Source of the DNA: Aquificaceae bacterium
GTDB lineage: Bacteria; Aquificota; Aquificia; Aquificales; Aquificaceae
Direction: 5' to 3'
NCBI GenBank assembly: GCA_015487365.1
Contig: WFPT01000195.1
Location: forward strand, 1 to 13,993
DNA: 13,993 nt
The notes beneath the pieces were generated by a model that ran no database searches, had not been told where the DNA came from, and worked only from the letters and a program-made list of their open reading frames with translations. Position numbers and translations under genes: made by a program. Below, piece by piece: positions 1-7,439 of the stretch (its first letter is position 1; every line of letters begins with the position of its first letter).

Positions 1-253
1 GCTCTAAGATGACTTCCTCCGGTTTTAGTATTTCAAAGGTTTTTGCCTCTAAAAATAGGGCGGGAACGTTTATAAAAACCTTCTTGTTGTTGGAAATTCT
101 CCTTATCCCTTCCTTATTTACCAAATCAACCGCCACCATGGTCTTTTTAAAGGCAACCAGCTTTGGGTCATCTTCTTTAACCTTCTTTACAAAAAGCTCG
201 TAATACCTAATCCTACCGCTCCTGTCAAAGATTGCCTGCCTGAAAACGTTCAT
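1..253 (-). CDS. EAL/HDOD-type signalling protein, N-terminal 84 residues (gene cut by left edge)
   Basis: Reading the minus strand from an ATG at 253-251 gives 84 codons open to the window edge. The protein begins MNVFRQAIFDRSGRIRYYEL. This resembles the start of YuxH/CdgJ-like EAL-HDOD proteins (RQPIFDR...GYELLFR), followed by a FINV stretch near residue 60 and VILE at 81-84, matching the second and third conserved blocks of an EAL domain. Canonical EAL domains hydrolyse cyclic di-GMP. Here the signature is ELF (19-21) rather than EAL, so catalysis is doubtful and a binding or scaffolding role is more likely. The HDOD half would lie outside the window, so the second domain is inferred. The start is 12 nt after the stop of the response regulator gene, on the same strand, so the two are probably co-transcribed. 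No Shine-Dalgarno sequence is visible. I am fairly confident of the EAL relationship and less so of the full architecture. Confidence 0.72.
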   Translation of the reverse strand, partial: MNVFRQAIFDRSGRIRYYELFVKKVKEDDPKLVAFKKTMVAVDLVNKEGIRRISNNKKVFINVPALFLEAKTFEILKPEEVILE

Positions 254-262
254 AATTTTATT

Positions 263-271
263 ATTTTAGCA
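263..271 (-). promoter_or_regulatory. Possible internal extended -10 promoter for the EAL/HDOD gene
   Basis: On the minus strand TGCTAAAAT ends 9 nt before the ATG at 253. It matches TGNTATAAT at all but one fixed position and has nearly the same spacing to the start codon as the boxes before the lipoprotein gene, sucC and aspS. It overlaps the last codon and stop of the response regulator gene, so the match could be chance. No -35 element is evident. Confidence 0.25.
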
Positions 272-1588
272 AAGGCCTAAATCCCTCAGCTTCTTCCTCA
301 GGGTGTTCCTTGCAAGGTTTAGCTCTTTGGCTATAAAGCTCTTACTATACCTTTTTAGGAGGACCTTAAAGAAGGTCTTTTCAAGCTCCTCGTAGGTTTT
401 GGAAATTCCCAAACTTTCTACCATTCCCTCTATTAGGGTTTCCACTTCATTAGTATTTACCTCATCCTCCAAGGGTAATTCCTCTATAAGTCCCTTCTTA
501 GTTTCCAATACCGCCCTGTAAATTACGTTTTTAAGCTCCCTTACGTTTCCCCTCCAAGGGTAGTTTAGGGCCTGATTTAGAGCCCTTTCGGATATACCGA
601 CCACGTTAAAACCCATCTCCTCGTTGGCCTTTGCTATAAAGAGCTCTATTAGAGGCTTTATGTCCTCCTTCCTTTCCCTCAAAGGGGGTATCCTTATGTG
701 GAGTTGGGAAATCCTGTAATAGAGGTCCTCCCTAAACTTACCTTCCTTTACCGATTTTTTTAGGTCCCTGTTGGTGGCACAGATTACCCTAACATCTACC
801 TCTATCTCTTTACTTCCACCCACCCTGTAAAACTTCTTTTCCTCTAAGAACCTTAAAAGCTTACCCTGTAAGTTTAAGGGCATGTCCCCTATTTCGTCCA
901 AAAAGAGGGTCCCACCGTTTGCCAATTCTACTTTACCCTTCCTTTCATAAAGGGCTCCCGTAAAGGCCCCCCTTTCATAGCCAAAGAGCTCAGATTCTAA
1001 GAGTCCCTCGGGTATAGCGGTGCAGTTTATTGCTATAAAGGGTTTGTCCTTTCTATCGGAGTTTTGGTGTATGGCCTTGGCTATTACCTCCTTACCCACC
1101 CCCGTTTCACCCGTAATTAAAACGCTCATACTTGAAGAGGAGGCCAACCCTACCCACTTAAAGACTTCCAACATCTTGTCCGAGACACCTACGATTGTTT
1201 CCCCCTCCACTTCCAGGGAAAAGCCCTTGGTCCTTTGCTGTTTTAGGAGTTTTTTCACCAAGTTCAGGAGTTGTTCCAGCTCAAAGGGTTTCCTAAGGAC
1301 ATCCACCGCTCCCAGTTTCATAGCGTTTATTATGTTCTCCGGGCTGGCGTAGGCGGTTATAGTAATTACAGGTTTGTCTATCCCCCTTTCCCTAAGCTTT
1401 CTTATCACTTCTATCCCAGATTCTCCTTTTAGTTTTATGTCCAAGATTAGTAGGTCACATTCCTTTACCCAACGCTCCAAATCCTTGGCGCTGTCCAAAC
1501 CTAAGGTAGAAAAACCTTCCCTTTCTAAAACCCTCCTTATGGAATAGAGCAAATCTTTTTCATCCTCAACCACTAAGATTTTCTTCAC
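266..1588 (-). CDS. NtrC-family sigma-54-dependent response regulator
   Basis: The 440-residue product has the full three-domain layout. A receiver domain spans about 1-115, with acidic residues at 8-10, phospho-acceptor Asp50, Thr78 and Lys100. An AAA+ sigma-54 activator domain spans about 135-370, with Walker A GETGVGKE at 160-167, the sigma-54-contacting GAFTGA loop at 207-212, Walker B with LFLDE at 228-232, and the sensor II region PWRGNVREL at 344-352. A Fis-type helix-turn-helix lies near 405-438. It should be a cytoplasmic activator that remodels RNA polymerase-sigma54 when Asp50 is phosphorylated. The start is GTG; its GTGA overlaps the stop of the upstream lipoprotein gene, indicating translational coupling. 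All catalytic motifs look intact. No histidine kinase is encoded in the window, so the partner and targets are unknown. Confidence 0.95.
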   Translation of the reverse strand: MKKILVVEDEKDLLYSIRRVLEREGFSTLGLDSAKDLERWVKECDLLILDIKLKGESGIEVIRKLRERGIDKPVITITAYASPENIINAMKLGAVDVLRKPFELEQLLNLVKKLLKQQRTKGFSLEVEGETIVGVSDKMLEVFKWVGLASSSSMSVLITGETGVGKEVIAKAIHQNSDRKDKPFIAINCTAIPEGLLESELFGYERGAFTGALYERKGKVELANGGTLFLDEIGDMPLNLQGKLLRFLEEKKFYRVGGSKEIEVDVRVICATNRDLKKSVKEGKFREDLYYRISQLHIRIPPLRERKEDIKPLIELFIAKANEEMGFNVVGISERALNQALNYPWRGNVRELKNVIYRAVLETKKGLIEELPLEDEVNTNEVETLIEGMVESLGISKTYEELEKTFFKVLLKRYSKSFIAKELNLARNTLRKKLRDLGLC

Positions 1589-2589
1589 CTTCGTAGGTAG
1601 TTGGCTATGTCTTGGGCGGTGCAGTAGTTGTCGGGCCCACAGATTTGCTGTTTGAGTTGGAGGGAGCTGTTTTTGGTGGAGGAGTTTGTGTTGGTTAAGT
1701 ATTGGTCTATGTTGTTCAGTATATCTGCAACCGCTTGGGTGGTGGTTAAACTACCGTTGGTAGTAATCACTGGACAGGGGTAGCAGTTGTTGTTTATGTC
1801 CAGGTTTTGACACGGGTTAAAGTTTGTATCGCAATAGCCACTGGTAAGGGCCACATCCGTGTTGGTGGTAAGCTTGTAGTGGGTGGTGGGTTGGGTGCAA
1901 GGTGGAGAGTTTGGAACGTCTATCCTTATCAGGTCGTAGGTATAACCTCCGTTAAAGGTTAAATTTGGTTGAACTAAGCTTACATTGGCAAAGGAGCAAC
2001 TAGCGTTTGCAACGTAAAGGAGGGCACAGGCGGAAGCTTCGGCACTGTCTACCTTACTGTTTTGGTTTGCATCGTTAGAGCAACTTAAATTACCGGTATT
2101 GAGCCAACCCTGAATATCTCCTATTAGTAGGGCAAGGGAAGCACCCGCCAAGGCGGTATCCACTATACCCTTGTAAAAGCAAGCGTCCCTTTCAATAGGA
2201 GTTTTTGGATTTTTTGGGTCCTTACAAATTTGCCCATAAAGCTTTGAAACCTCATCCAAAATTTTCAGATTCTTACCTTGGGAAACTTTTCTAAACTGTT
2301 TTATCAAAAACTGGTCCGTAGAAAGGTTGGAGGACTGGGCATCCAAGAGGTCCCTGCTTAGAGTGTAAAAGTCCAAACCTATAAGTCCCAATTTTGCGGC
2401 CGCTAAGTTCATATCATACTCTTCTTTGGTAAAGGCCCTTTGGCACTCGGGGGTGTTTAGTTTGTTAAGGGCCTCCTGATACTTACCTTCGTCCAAAAGC
2501 TTTAAAGCTTCGTGCTTACAGGCCTGAGGGGTGTTGGTAGAACCACAACCTACCAAAAGGGCAAAAGCTAAAAAAACCAACCACCTCAT
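1585..2589 (-). CDS. Hypothetical cysteine-rich lipoprotein with EF-hand-like loop
   Basis: I do not recognise a named family. The 334-residue product begins with a lipoprotein signal peptide: short MRW, a hydrophobic stretch 4-13 and lipobox LVGC with Cys15. Gly and Ser after the cysteine, with no Asp at +2, suggest outer-membrane or surface sorting. Residues 23-85 look helical and resemble a TPR-like hairpin (EALKLLDEGKYQEALNKL). Residues 173-184 (DANQNSKVDSAE) fit a canonical EF-hand loop, with ligands at positions 1, 3, 5, 7, 9 and 12. Fourteen further cysteines occur in the mature part, including a cluster at 253-272, so several disulfides are plausible. The last third is rich in Asn, Thr and Ser. 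The gene is first in the operon and overlaps the sigma-54 regulator gene by 3 nt, which suggests a role as a cell-surface component linked to that regulator. Function is otherwise unknown. Confidence 0.85.
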   Translation of the reverse strand: MRWLVFLAFALLVGCGSTNTPQACKHEALKLLDEGKYQEALNKLNTPECQRAFTKEEYDMNLAAAKLGLIGLDFYTLSRDLLDAQSSNLSTDQFLIKQFRKVSQGKNLKILDEVSKLYGQICKDPKNPKTPIERDACFYKGIVDTALAGASLALLIGDIQGWLNTGNLSCSNDANQNSKVDSAEASACALLYVANASCSFANVSLVQPNLTFNGGYTYDLIRIDVPNSPPCTQPTTHYKLTTNTDVALTSGYCDTNFNPCQNLDINNNCYPCPVITTNGSLTTTQAVADILNNIDQYLTNTNSSTKNSSLQLKQQICGPDNYCTAQDIANYLRR

Positions 2590-2600
2590 AACGCTTTACG

Positions 2601-2609
2601 ATTATAGCA
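2601..2609 (-). promoter_or_regulatory. Extended -10 promoter of the lipoprotein/regulator operon
   Basis: The minus strand reads TGCTATAAT, a perfect extended -10 (TG, one base, TATAAT), ending 11 nt before the ATG at 2589. Initiation 6-7 nt downstream would leave a leader of only about 5 nt, and no Shine-Dalgarno sequence lies in between. No good -35 hexamer is present at 16-18 bp, which is compatible with an extended -10 promoter. Confidence 0.6.
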
Positions 2610-2615
2610 CAGTCT

Positions 2616-2644
2616 TTGCAAAAAAGGGGATGTAGGATTATTTT
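2616..2644 (+). promoter_or_regulatory. Possible sigma-70 promoter for clpC
   Basis: TTGCAA at 2616-2621 and TATTTT at 2639-2644 are separated by 17 bp, each matching 4 of 6 consensus bases. The predicted start falls at about 2651, inside the ribosome binding site, which weakens the call. The whole 76-bp divergent region (2590-2665) must hold promoters for both directions. I see no CIRCE-type inverted repeat and no -24/-12 (sigma-54) element there. Confidence 0.3.
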
Positions 2645-2649
2645 TAAAT

Positions 2650-2657
2650 AAGGAGGT
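2650..2657 (+). promoter_or_regulatory. Strong Shine-Dalgarno sequence of clpC
   Basis: AAGGAGGT ends 8 nt before the ATG at 2666, fixing the clpC start. It is the only full-consensus ribosome binding site preceding a gene in this window, the other starts being coupled by overlap or lying just behind a -10 box. Confidence 0.85.
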
Positions 2658-2665
2658 ATTTAGGG

Positions 2666-5092
2666 ATGTTTGAGAGGTTTACGGAAAAGGCAAGACAAAC
2701 GATTATAAAGGCAAGGGAAATAGCCCTTAAAATGGGGCACGGTTACTTGGGTAGTGAGCATATACTCCTTGCCCTCCTGTCGGACGAGGGGATACCCACT
2801 TTGGTTTTAAGTAGGTTTGGCCTTTCCAAAGATAAGGTAAAGAGGGCCCTTTCGGGACAGCTGGTAAAGGGCAATCATAAGGGGGAGGTCCTCTTTGCCT
2901 CGGATGCCAAAAGAATCTTAGAGTTTGCGGTAGAAGAAGCAAGAATCCTCCACCACCAGTTCGTAGGACCCGAGCACCTGTTTATAGGTGTTGTCAGGGA
3001 AAAGACGGGTCTTGGGGGGAGGATACTAAGGGGATTTGGTCTGGACGAATACTCGGTAAGGAGGGAGATACTCCAAATCCTTGGAGAGCTTCCCGGCAGT
3101 GAAACGGTAAAGCAGGTCCCAACTCCAAACCTTGACAGATTTTCAAGGGACCTAACCGCTATGGCAAGGGAGGGTAAGCTTGACCCGGTAATAGGAAGGG
3201 ATGAGGAAATTGAAAGGGTAATTCAAATTCTTGTAAGGAGGACTAAAAACAATCCGGTTCTCCTGGGAGACCCGGGGGTAGGGAAGACCGCAATAGTGGA
3301 AGGTTTGGCCCAAAGGATAGCCTCTAAAAACGTTCCAGAGCCCTTACTCAACAAAAGGGTGGTGGCTTTGGACCTTGCAGCTTTGGTTGCTGGGACAAAG
3401 TACAGGGGTCAGTTTGAAGAAAGGCTAAAAAACATATTAAAGGAGCTGGAAAAGGCAAAGGAGGTAATCCTCTTTATAGACGAGCTACATACTTTGGTGG
3501 GGGCAGGCTCTGCGGAGGGCTCCATAGACGCTTCCAACATGTTAAAGCCACCCTTGGCAAGGGGTGAAATTCAAGTAATAGGGGCAACAACCGTTGATGA
3601 ATACAGAAAATACATAGAAAAGGACGGGGCCTTAGAGAGGAGGTTCCAACCCGTATACGTTCAAGAGCCTACCGAAGAGGACACCGTTAAAATTCTCTTA
3701 GGCTTGAAGAAAAAGTTTGAGGACTACCACAAGGTTAGCTACACTGACGAAGCCATAGAAAAGGCGGTAAAGCTTTCGGTTAGATACATAACCGACAGGC
3801 ATTTACCCGACAAGGCCATAGATGTTATGGATGAAGCGGGAGCCTTGGTAAAGTTAAAGGCCATGGAGCTACCAAAGGAGCTTAAAGAGTTGGAAGAAAA
3901 GATTAAGGAAGTTTCCAAGGCGAGGGAAGAGTATGCCAAGGAGCAAAACTACGAAGAGGCTGCAAGGTTAAGGGATGAGGAATTGAGGTTAAAGGCAAAG
4001 TTTGAGACCTTAAAGGAAAAGTGGAAGGAAAAGCTAAACAAAGAAAGACCAAAAGTAGAAGAAGAGCACGTAGCGGAGGTGGTTTCAAGGTGGACGGGGA
4101 TACCCGTAAAGAGGATGTCCCAAAGCGATGCGGAAAAGCTCTTAAAAATAGAAGAAGAGCTAAAAAAGAGGGTAATAGGGCAAGATGAGGCAATAAATTC
4201 TATTGGAAAGGCTATAAGGAGGTCAAGGGTAGGCCTTAAAAGGAAGCACAGACCTATTGGAGTTTTCCTCTTCTTAGGACCGACGGGAGTTGGAAAGACC
4301 GAGACCGCAAAGGCCTTGGCGGAATACCTCTTTGGAACCGAAGAGGCCTTAATCAGGTTTGACATGTCCGAATATATGGACAAATTCACCGTTTCAAGGC
4401 TAATAGGAGCACCTCCCGGTTATGTAGGTTATGAGGAAGGGGGACAGCTTACGGAGAAGGTAAGGAGGAGGCCTTACTCCGTTTTACTCTTTGACGAAAT
4501 TGAGAAGGCTCACCCTGACATTTTCAACATATTCTTACAAATCTTTGACGACGGAAGGCTAACCGACAGCTTGGGAAGGACCGTAGATTTTTCCAACACC
4601 ATAATAATAATGACCTCAAACCTTGGAGCAAAGCTAATAAGCAGTGGAACCATTGGCTTTGAGAAGAAGTTTGGAGTTTTGGACTTTAAGGAGTTAAAGG
4701 CAAACGTTTTATCTCAGGTAAGGAAGCACTTTTCCCCTGAATTTTTAAACAGGCTGGATGAGATAGTTGTTTTTAGACCCTTACAAAGGCAGGATGTGGA
4801 AAAGATAGTGGAGCTGCAACTAAAAGAGATAAACGAGTCCTTGAAGGAGTGGGGCTTTAAGGTAGAACTCCAAAAGTCCTTTATAGACTTTTTAATAGAC
4901 AAGGAATACAGACCCGAATACGGAGCAAGGAGCTTAAAGAGAGCCCTACAAAAGTATGTGGAAGACCTCTTGGCGGAAGAGCTCTTAAAGGGAAGCTTAA
5001 AGGATGTGGAGGTGGTAAAGATAGGTATAAAGAACTCAAAGCCCTTTATAAAAGTAGTTAAGAAGAAGGACTTAGAGCCACTCCTTAAATGA
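2666..5092 (+). CDS. clpC: ClpC-type AAA+ unfoldase, ATPase subunit of Clp protease
   Basis: The 808-residue product is an intact HSP100 of ClpC type. Residues 1-145 are a double Clp-N domain ([11 protein letters not shown] start). The first AAA+ module has Walker A GDPGVGKT at 201-208, Walker B ILFIDE at 268-273 and arginines at 325-326. A short middle region contains a UVR-like motif ([15 protein letters not shown], 428-442), diagnostic of ClpC rather than ClpB, whose long coiled coil is absent. The second AAA+ module has Walker A GPTGVGKT at 538-545, Walker B LLFDE at 607-611, an Arg finger in FLNRLDE and sensor 2 GAR at 753-755. IGF at 663-665 is a good candidate for the ClpP-docking tripeptide, so the protein should feed unfolded substrates to ClpP; clpP is not in the window. 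The stop overlaps the hisS start as ATGA. In other bacteria ClpC often needs an adaptor; none is visible here. Confidence 0.97.
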   Translation: MFERFTEKARQTIIKAREIALKMGHGYLGSEHILLALLSDEGIPTLVLSRFGLSKDKVKRALSGQLVKGNHKGEVLFASDAKRILEFAVEEARILHHQFVGPEHLFIGVVREKTGLGGRILRGFGLDEYSVRREILQILGELPGSETVKQVPTPNLDRFSRDLTAMAREGKLDPVIGRDEEIERVIQILVRRTKNNPVLLGDPGVGKTAIVEGLAQRIASKNVPEPLLNKRVVALDLAALVAGTKYRGQFEERLKNILKELEKAKEVILFIDELHTLVGAGSAEGSIDASNMLKPPLARGEIQVIGATTVDEYRKYIEKDGALERRFQPVYVQEPTEEDTVKILLGLKKKFEDYHKVSYTDEAIEKAVKLSVRYITDRHLPDKAIDVMDEAGALVKLKAMELPKELKELEEKIKEVSKAREEYAKEQNYEEAARLRDEELRLKAKFETLKEKWKEKLNKERPKVEEEHVAEVVSRWTGIPVKRMSQSDAEKLLKIEEELKKRVIGQDEAINSIGKAIRRSRVGLKRKHRPIGVFLFLGPTGVGKTETAKALAEYLFGTEEALIRFDMSEYMDKFTVSRLIGAPPGYVGYEEGGQLTEKVRRRPYSVLLFDEIEKAHPDIFNIFLQIFDDGRLTDSLGRTVDFSNTIIIMTSNLGAKLISSGTIGFEKKFGVLDFKELKANVLSQVRKHFSPEFLNRLDEIVVFRPLQRQDVEKIVELQLKEINESLKEWGFKVELQKSFIDFLIDKEYRPEYGARSLKRALQKYVEDLLAEELLKGSLKDVEVVKIGIKNSKPFIKVVKKKDLEPLLK

Positions 5093-6273
5093 TAGAGAGG
5101 GTAAGGGGTTTTAGGGACATCTTTGGAGAGGAGCTGGAAAAGTTTAACAAAATTAGGGAAGTTAGTAGGGAGGTATTAAAGGCTTTTAACTACAAGGAGG
5201 TAATCCTTCCCGTAGTAGAATATGAAGAACTTTACAAAAGGAGCATAGGAGACTTTACGGATGTGGTGGAAAAGGAGATGTTTTCCTTTACCGACAAGGG
5301 TGGAAGGAGGTTAGCCCTTAGACCTGAGGGAACCGCGGGAGTGGTAAGGTTTTTTATTGAAAACAAGCTCTACTACAAGAGGCCCTACTCCAAGCTCTTT
5401 TACGAGGGACCAATGTTTAGGTATGAGAGACCCCAGAAGGGAAGGTATAGGCAGTTTTACCAAGTAGGAGCGGAATTTTTTGGAGTTTTGGAGCCCATCT
5501 CGGACTTAGAAATTATCCTAATTTCGGAGGAAATATTAAAAAGGCTTAAAGTAAGCTATAAACTCCACATAAACTCCATAGGTTGTAGGGTTTGCAGGCC
5601 CAAATACTTAGAAGAACTTAAAAAATTTTTAAGGGAAAGGGAAGGCTTTTGTAAGGACTGCCAGAGGAGAAGGGAGAAAAATCCTTTAAGGGTTTTAGAC
5701 TGCAAGGAAAAGAGCTGTCAGGTTTTGGTAGAGGATGCACCAAAGATTGATGATTACCTTTGCAAGGAATGTAAGGAACATTACCAAAAGCTAAAAGAAC
5801 TACTTGGAGAGTTTAAGGTGGAGTTTTATGAAAACCCAAAACTCGTAAGGGGTCTTGACTACTACACCAAAACCGTATTCGAATTTGAAGTGGAAGGCCT
5901 TACTGTCCTTGCGGGTGGAAGGTATGACTACTTGGTAGAAGAGCTTGGGGGAATCCCAACTCCCGCGGTAGGCTTTGCCTTAGGAATAGATAGGCTCGTT
6001 CCTTTAATAGAGCCACCAAAAAGGGAGGAAGAGGCATACCTTCTGGTCTTTTTTGGAAACGGAAACTACCGATACCTCCAAAGGATTTTAAACTCACTAA
6101 AACCGAAAAAGTTTGAAATTTACCCTAAGGCAAACTTAAAGAAGGCCCTCTCCTTTGCCAACAAGGAGGGCTTTAAATTCGTAGTAATAATAGGAGAGGA
6201 CGAAGTAAAGGGAAACTACATTACCATAAAGGATATGCAAAGGGGTGAGCAAAAGAAGGTATATATGCTATAA
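5089..6273 (+). CDS. hisS: Histidyl-tRNA synthetase (HisRS)
   Basis: This class II synthetase charges tRNA-His. Visible signatures are motif 2 around 104-131 ([19 protein letters not shown]), the histidine-specific block LVRGLDYY at 252-259 with catalytic Arg254, GGRYDYL at 276-282, and motif 3 [11 protein letters not shown] at 293-303. An insertion domain carries four cysteine pairs (166/169, 188/191, 205/210, 225/228), which could bind zinc. The C-terminal anticodon-binding domain starts near 315 and is short, giving 394 residues against roughly 410-430 for typical bacterial enzymes. Intact HisRS-specific motifs make the regulatory paralogue HisZ unlikely. The ATG overlaps the clpC stop by 4 nt, so translation is probably coupled. 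The last codons contain the -10 box of the next gene. Confidence 0.95.
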   Translation: MIERVRGFRDIFGEELEKFNKIREVSREVLKAFNYKEVILPVVEYEELYKRSIGDFTDVVEKEMFSFTDKGGRRLALRPEGTAGVVRFFIENKLYYKRPYSKLFYEGPMFRYERPQKGRYRQFYQVGAEFFGVLEPISDLEIILISEEILKRLKVSYKLHINSIGCRVCRPKYLEELKKFLREREGFCKDCQRRREKNPLRVLDCKEKSCQVLVEDAPKIDDYLCKECKEHYQKLKELLGEFKVEFYENPKLVRGLDYYTKTVFEFEVEGLTVLAGGRYDYLVEELGGIPTPAVGFALGIDRLVPLIEPPKREEEAYLLVFFGNGNYRYLQRILNSLKPKKFEIYPKANLKKALSFANKEGFKFVVIIGEDEVKGNYITIKDMQRGEQKKVYML

Positions 6274-6274
6274 T
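6266..6274 (+). promoter_or_regulatory. Extended -10 promoter of sucC
   Basis: TGCTATAAT, identical to the box before the lipoprotein operon, spans the end of hisS including its stop codon and ends 10 nt before the sucC ATG. The implied leader is about 4 nt, and there is no Shine-Dalgarno sequence in the 11-nt gap. No convincing -35 is seen. Confidence 0.55.
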
Positions 6275-6284
6275 TTATGCACTG

Positions 6285-7439
6285 ATGAAGTTGCACGAAT
6301 ACCAAGCAAAGGAAATTTTTAAGGAATACGGACTTCCGGTCCCAGAGGGAGGGGTAGCCCATAGCTTAGAGGAGGTCTTAGAAGTAGCAAAAAGGCTTTC
6401 CACCTATCCCTTGGTGGTAAAGGCCCAAGTCCATTGCGGTGGAAGGGGGAAGGCGGGAGGAGTAAAACTGGTTTCCAACGAAGAGGAGTTAAAGGAGGTT
6501 TCCTCCTCCCTCTTAGGGAGGCCCTTAAAGACCTACCAGTGTCCGGATGGAAAACCAGTAAATGCCCTCCTAATTGAAAAGGCTACCAAGATAAAGGAAG
6601 AGTATTACCTTTCCATTACCCTTGACCGTTCAAAGGAAAAGTTTATTCTAATGGCCTCTTCCAGCGGAGGGATGGAAATAGAAGAGATTGCAAAAAGGGA
6701 CCCAAAGTCCATTATAGTTGAAGAAGTAGAGCCAGAACTTGGACTTATGCCCTTTCAGGCAAGGAGGGTAGCCCTTAAACTCTCCCTCCCTATGAGGGAA
6801 TTCGCCCAAATTGCCCTAAAACTTTACAAAATCTATGAGGATTTAGATGCCTCTTTGGTGGAGGTAAATCCCTTAGTTTTAACGGAAGAAGGAAAGTTAA
6901 TACTTTTGGATGCAAAGATAGACATAGACGATAACGCCCTTTTCAGACAAAAAGAATTGGCCCAAAAAGAAGATGAAAGCCAACTATCACCCTTGGAAGT
7001 TGAAGCCAAAAGGTATTCCCTAAACTATGTAAAACTTAATGGAAACATAGGGTGTATGGTAAATGGAGCTGGCCTTGCTATGGCAACCATGGACATAATA
7101 AAGCTGGCGGGGGGAGAGCCCGCAAACTTTTTAGACGTTGGGGGAGGAGCAAACGTTGAGCAAATAGCTAATGCCTTTAAAATCCTTATGTCGGACGAGG
7201 ATGTAAAGGTAGTCTTTATAAACATTTTTGGGGGAATTTTAAGGATAGACAGGCTGGCAAAGGGTTTGGTGGAAGCCCTAAAAGAGATAAAGCCAAGGGT
7301 CCCAATAGTTGTAAGGTTTGAGGGGACAAACTTAGAAGAAGGTATGAAGATATTAAAGGAAAGTGGCTTTAACTTTATAACCACCAAGACCATGTGGGAG
7401 GGAGCAAAAAAAGCTGTTGAACTGGCAAAGAATGGCTAA
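6285..7439 (+). CDS. sucC: Succinyl-CoA synthetase (ADP-forming), beta subunit
   Basis: The 384-residue product starts [12 protein letters not shown], the usual SucC N-terminus, and matches the family length. The ATP-grasp part (about 1-235) shows Lys46, the glycine loop GGRGK at 52-56, Glu99, Asn195 in VNPL and Asp209, which would bind ATP and magnesium. The C-terminal ligase part shows [18 protein letters not shown] at 253-270, LDVGGGAN at 283-290, FGG at 315-317 and EGTN at 346-349. With SucD it interconverts succinate and succinyl-CoA; in an Aquifex-like organism it would serve the reductive TCA cycle. sucD does not follow, which is unusual; carB2 overlaps it by 8 nt instead. Citryl-CoA synthetase large subunit (CcsA) is a relative found in Hydrogenobacter, but the length and compact C-terminus favour SucC. 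Confidence 0.93.
   Translation: MKLHEYQAKEIFKEYGLPVPEGGVAHSLEEVLEVAKRLSTYPLVVKAQVHCGGRGKAGGVKLVSNEEELKEVSSSLLGRPLKTYQCPDGKPVNALLIEKATKIKEEYYLSITLDRSKEKFILMASSSGGMEIEEIAKRDPKSIIVEEVEPELGLMPFQARRVALKLSLPMREFAQIALKLYKIYEDLDASLVEVNPLVLTEEGKLILLDAKIDIDDNALFRQKELAQKEDESQLSPLEVEAKRYSLNYVKLNGNIGCMVNGAGLAMATMDIIKLAGGEPANFLDVGGGANVEQIANAFKILMSDEDVKVVFINIFGGILRIDRLAKGLVEALKEIKPRVPIVVRFEGTNLEEGMKILKESGFNFITTKTMWEGAKKAVELAKNG

Noticed and set aside
9..203. Plus-strand open frame of 64 codons at the left edge
   Set aside because: It is antisense to the EAL/HDOD-like N-terminus, which has clear family similarity on the minus strand; the plus-strand translation resembles no protein.
1020..1352. Plus-strand open frame of 110 codons inside the response regulator gene
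   Set aside because: It is the complement of conserved AAA+ and receiver sequence; no independent evidence.
2590..2665. Sigma-54 (-24/-12) site or CIRCE element in the lipoprotein/clpC gap
   Set aside because: No GG-N10-GC pattern with the expected context and no TTAGCACTC-type inverted repeat was found.
3949..4389. Long minus-strand open frame (146 codons) inside clpC
   Set aside because: The composition is Ser/Phe/Leu-rich as expected for the complement of AGG/AAG/GAG codons; it lies wholly within an intact ClpC.
7417..7431. TTG start five codons upstream of carB2
   Set aside because: The ATG at 7432 gives the conserved [13 protein letters not shown] start and a compact 8-nt overlap matching the next junction.
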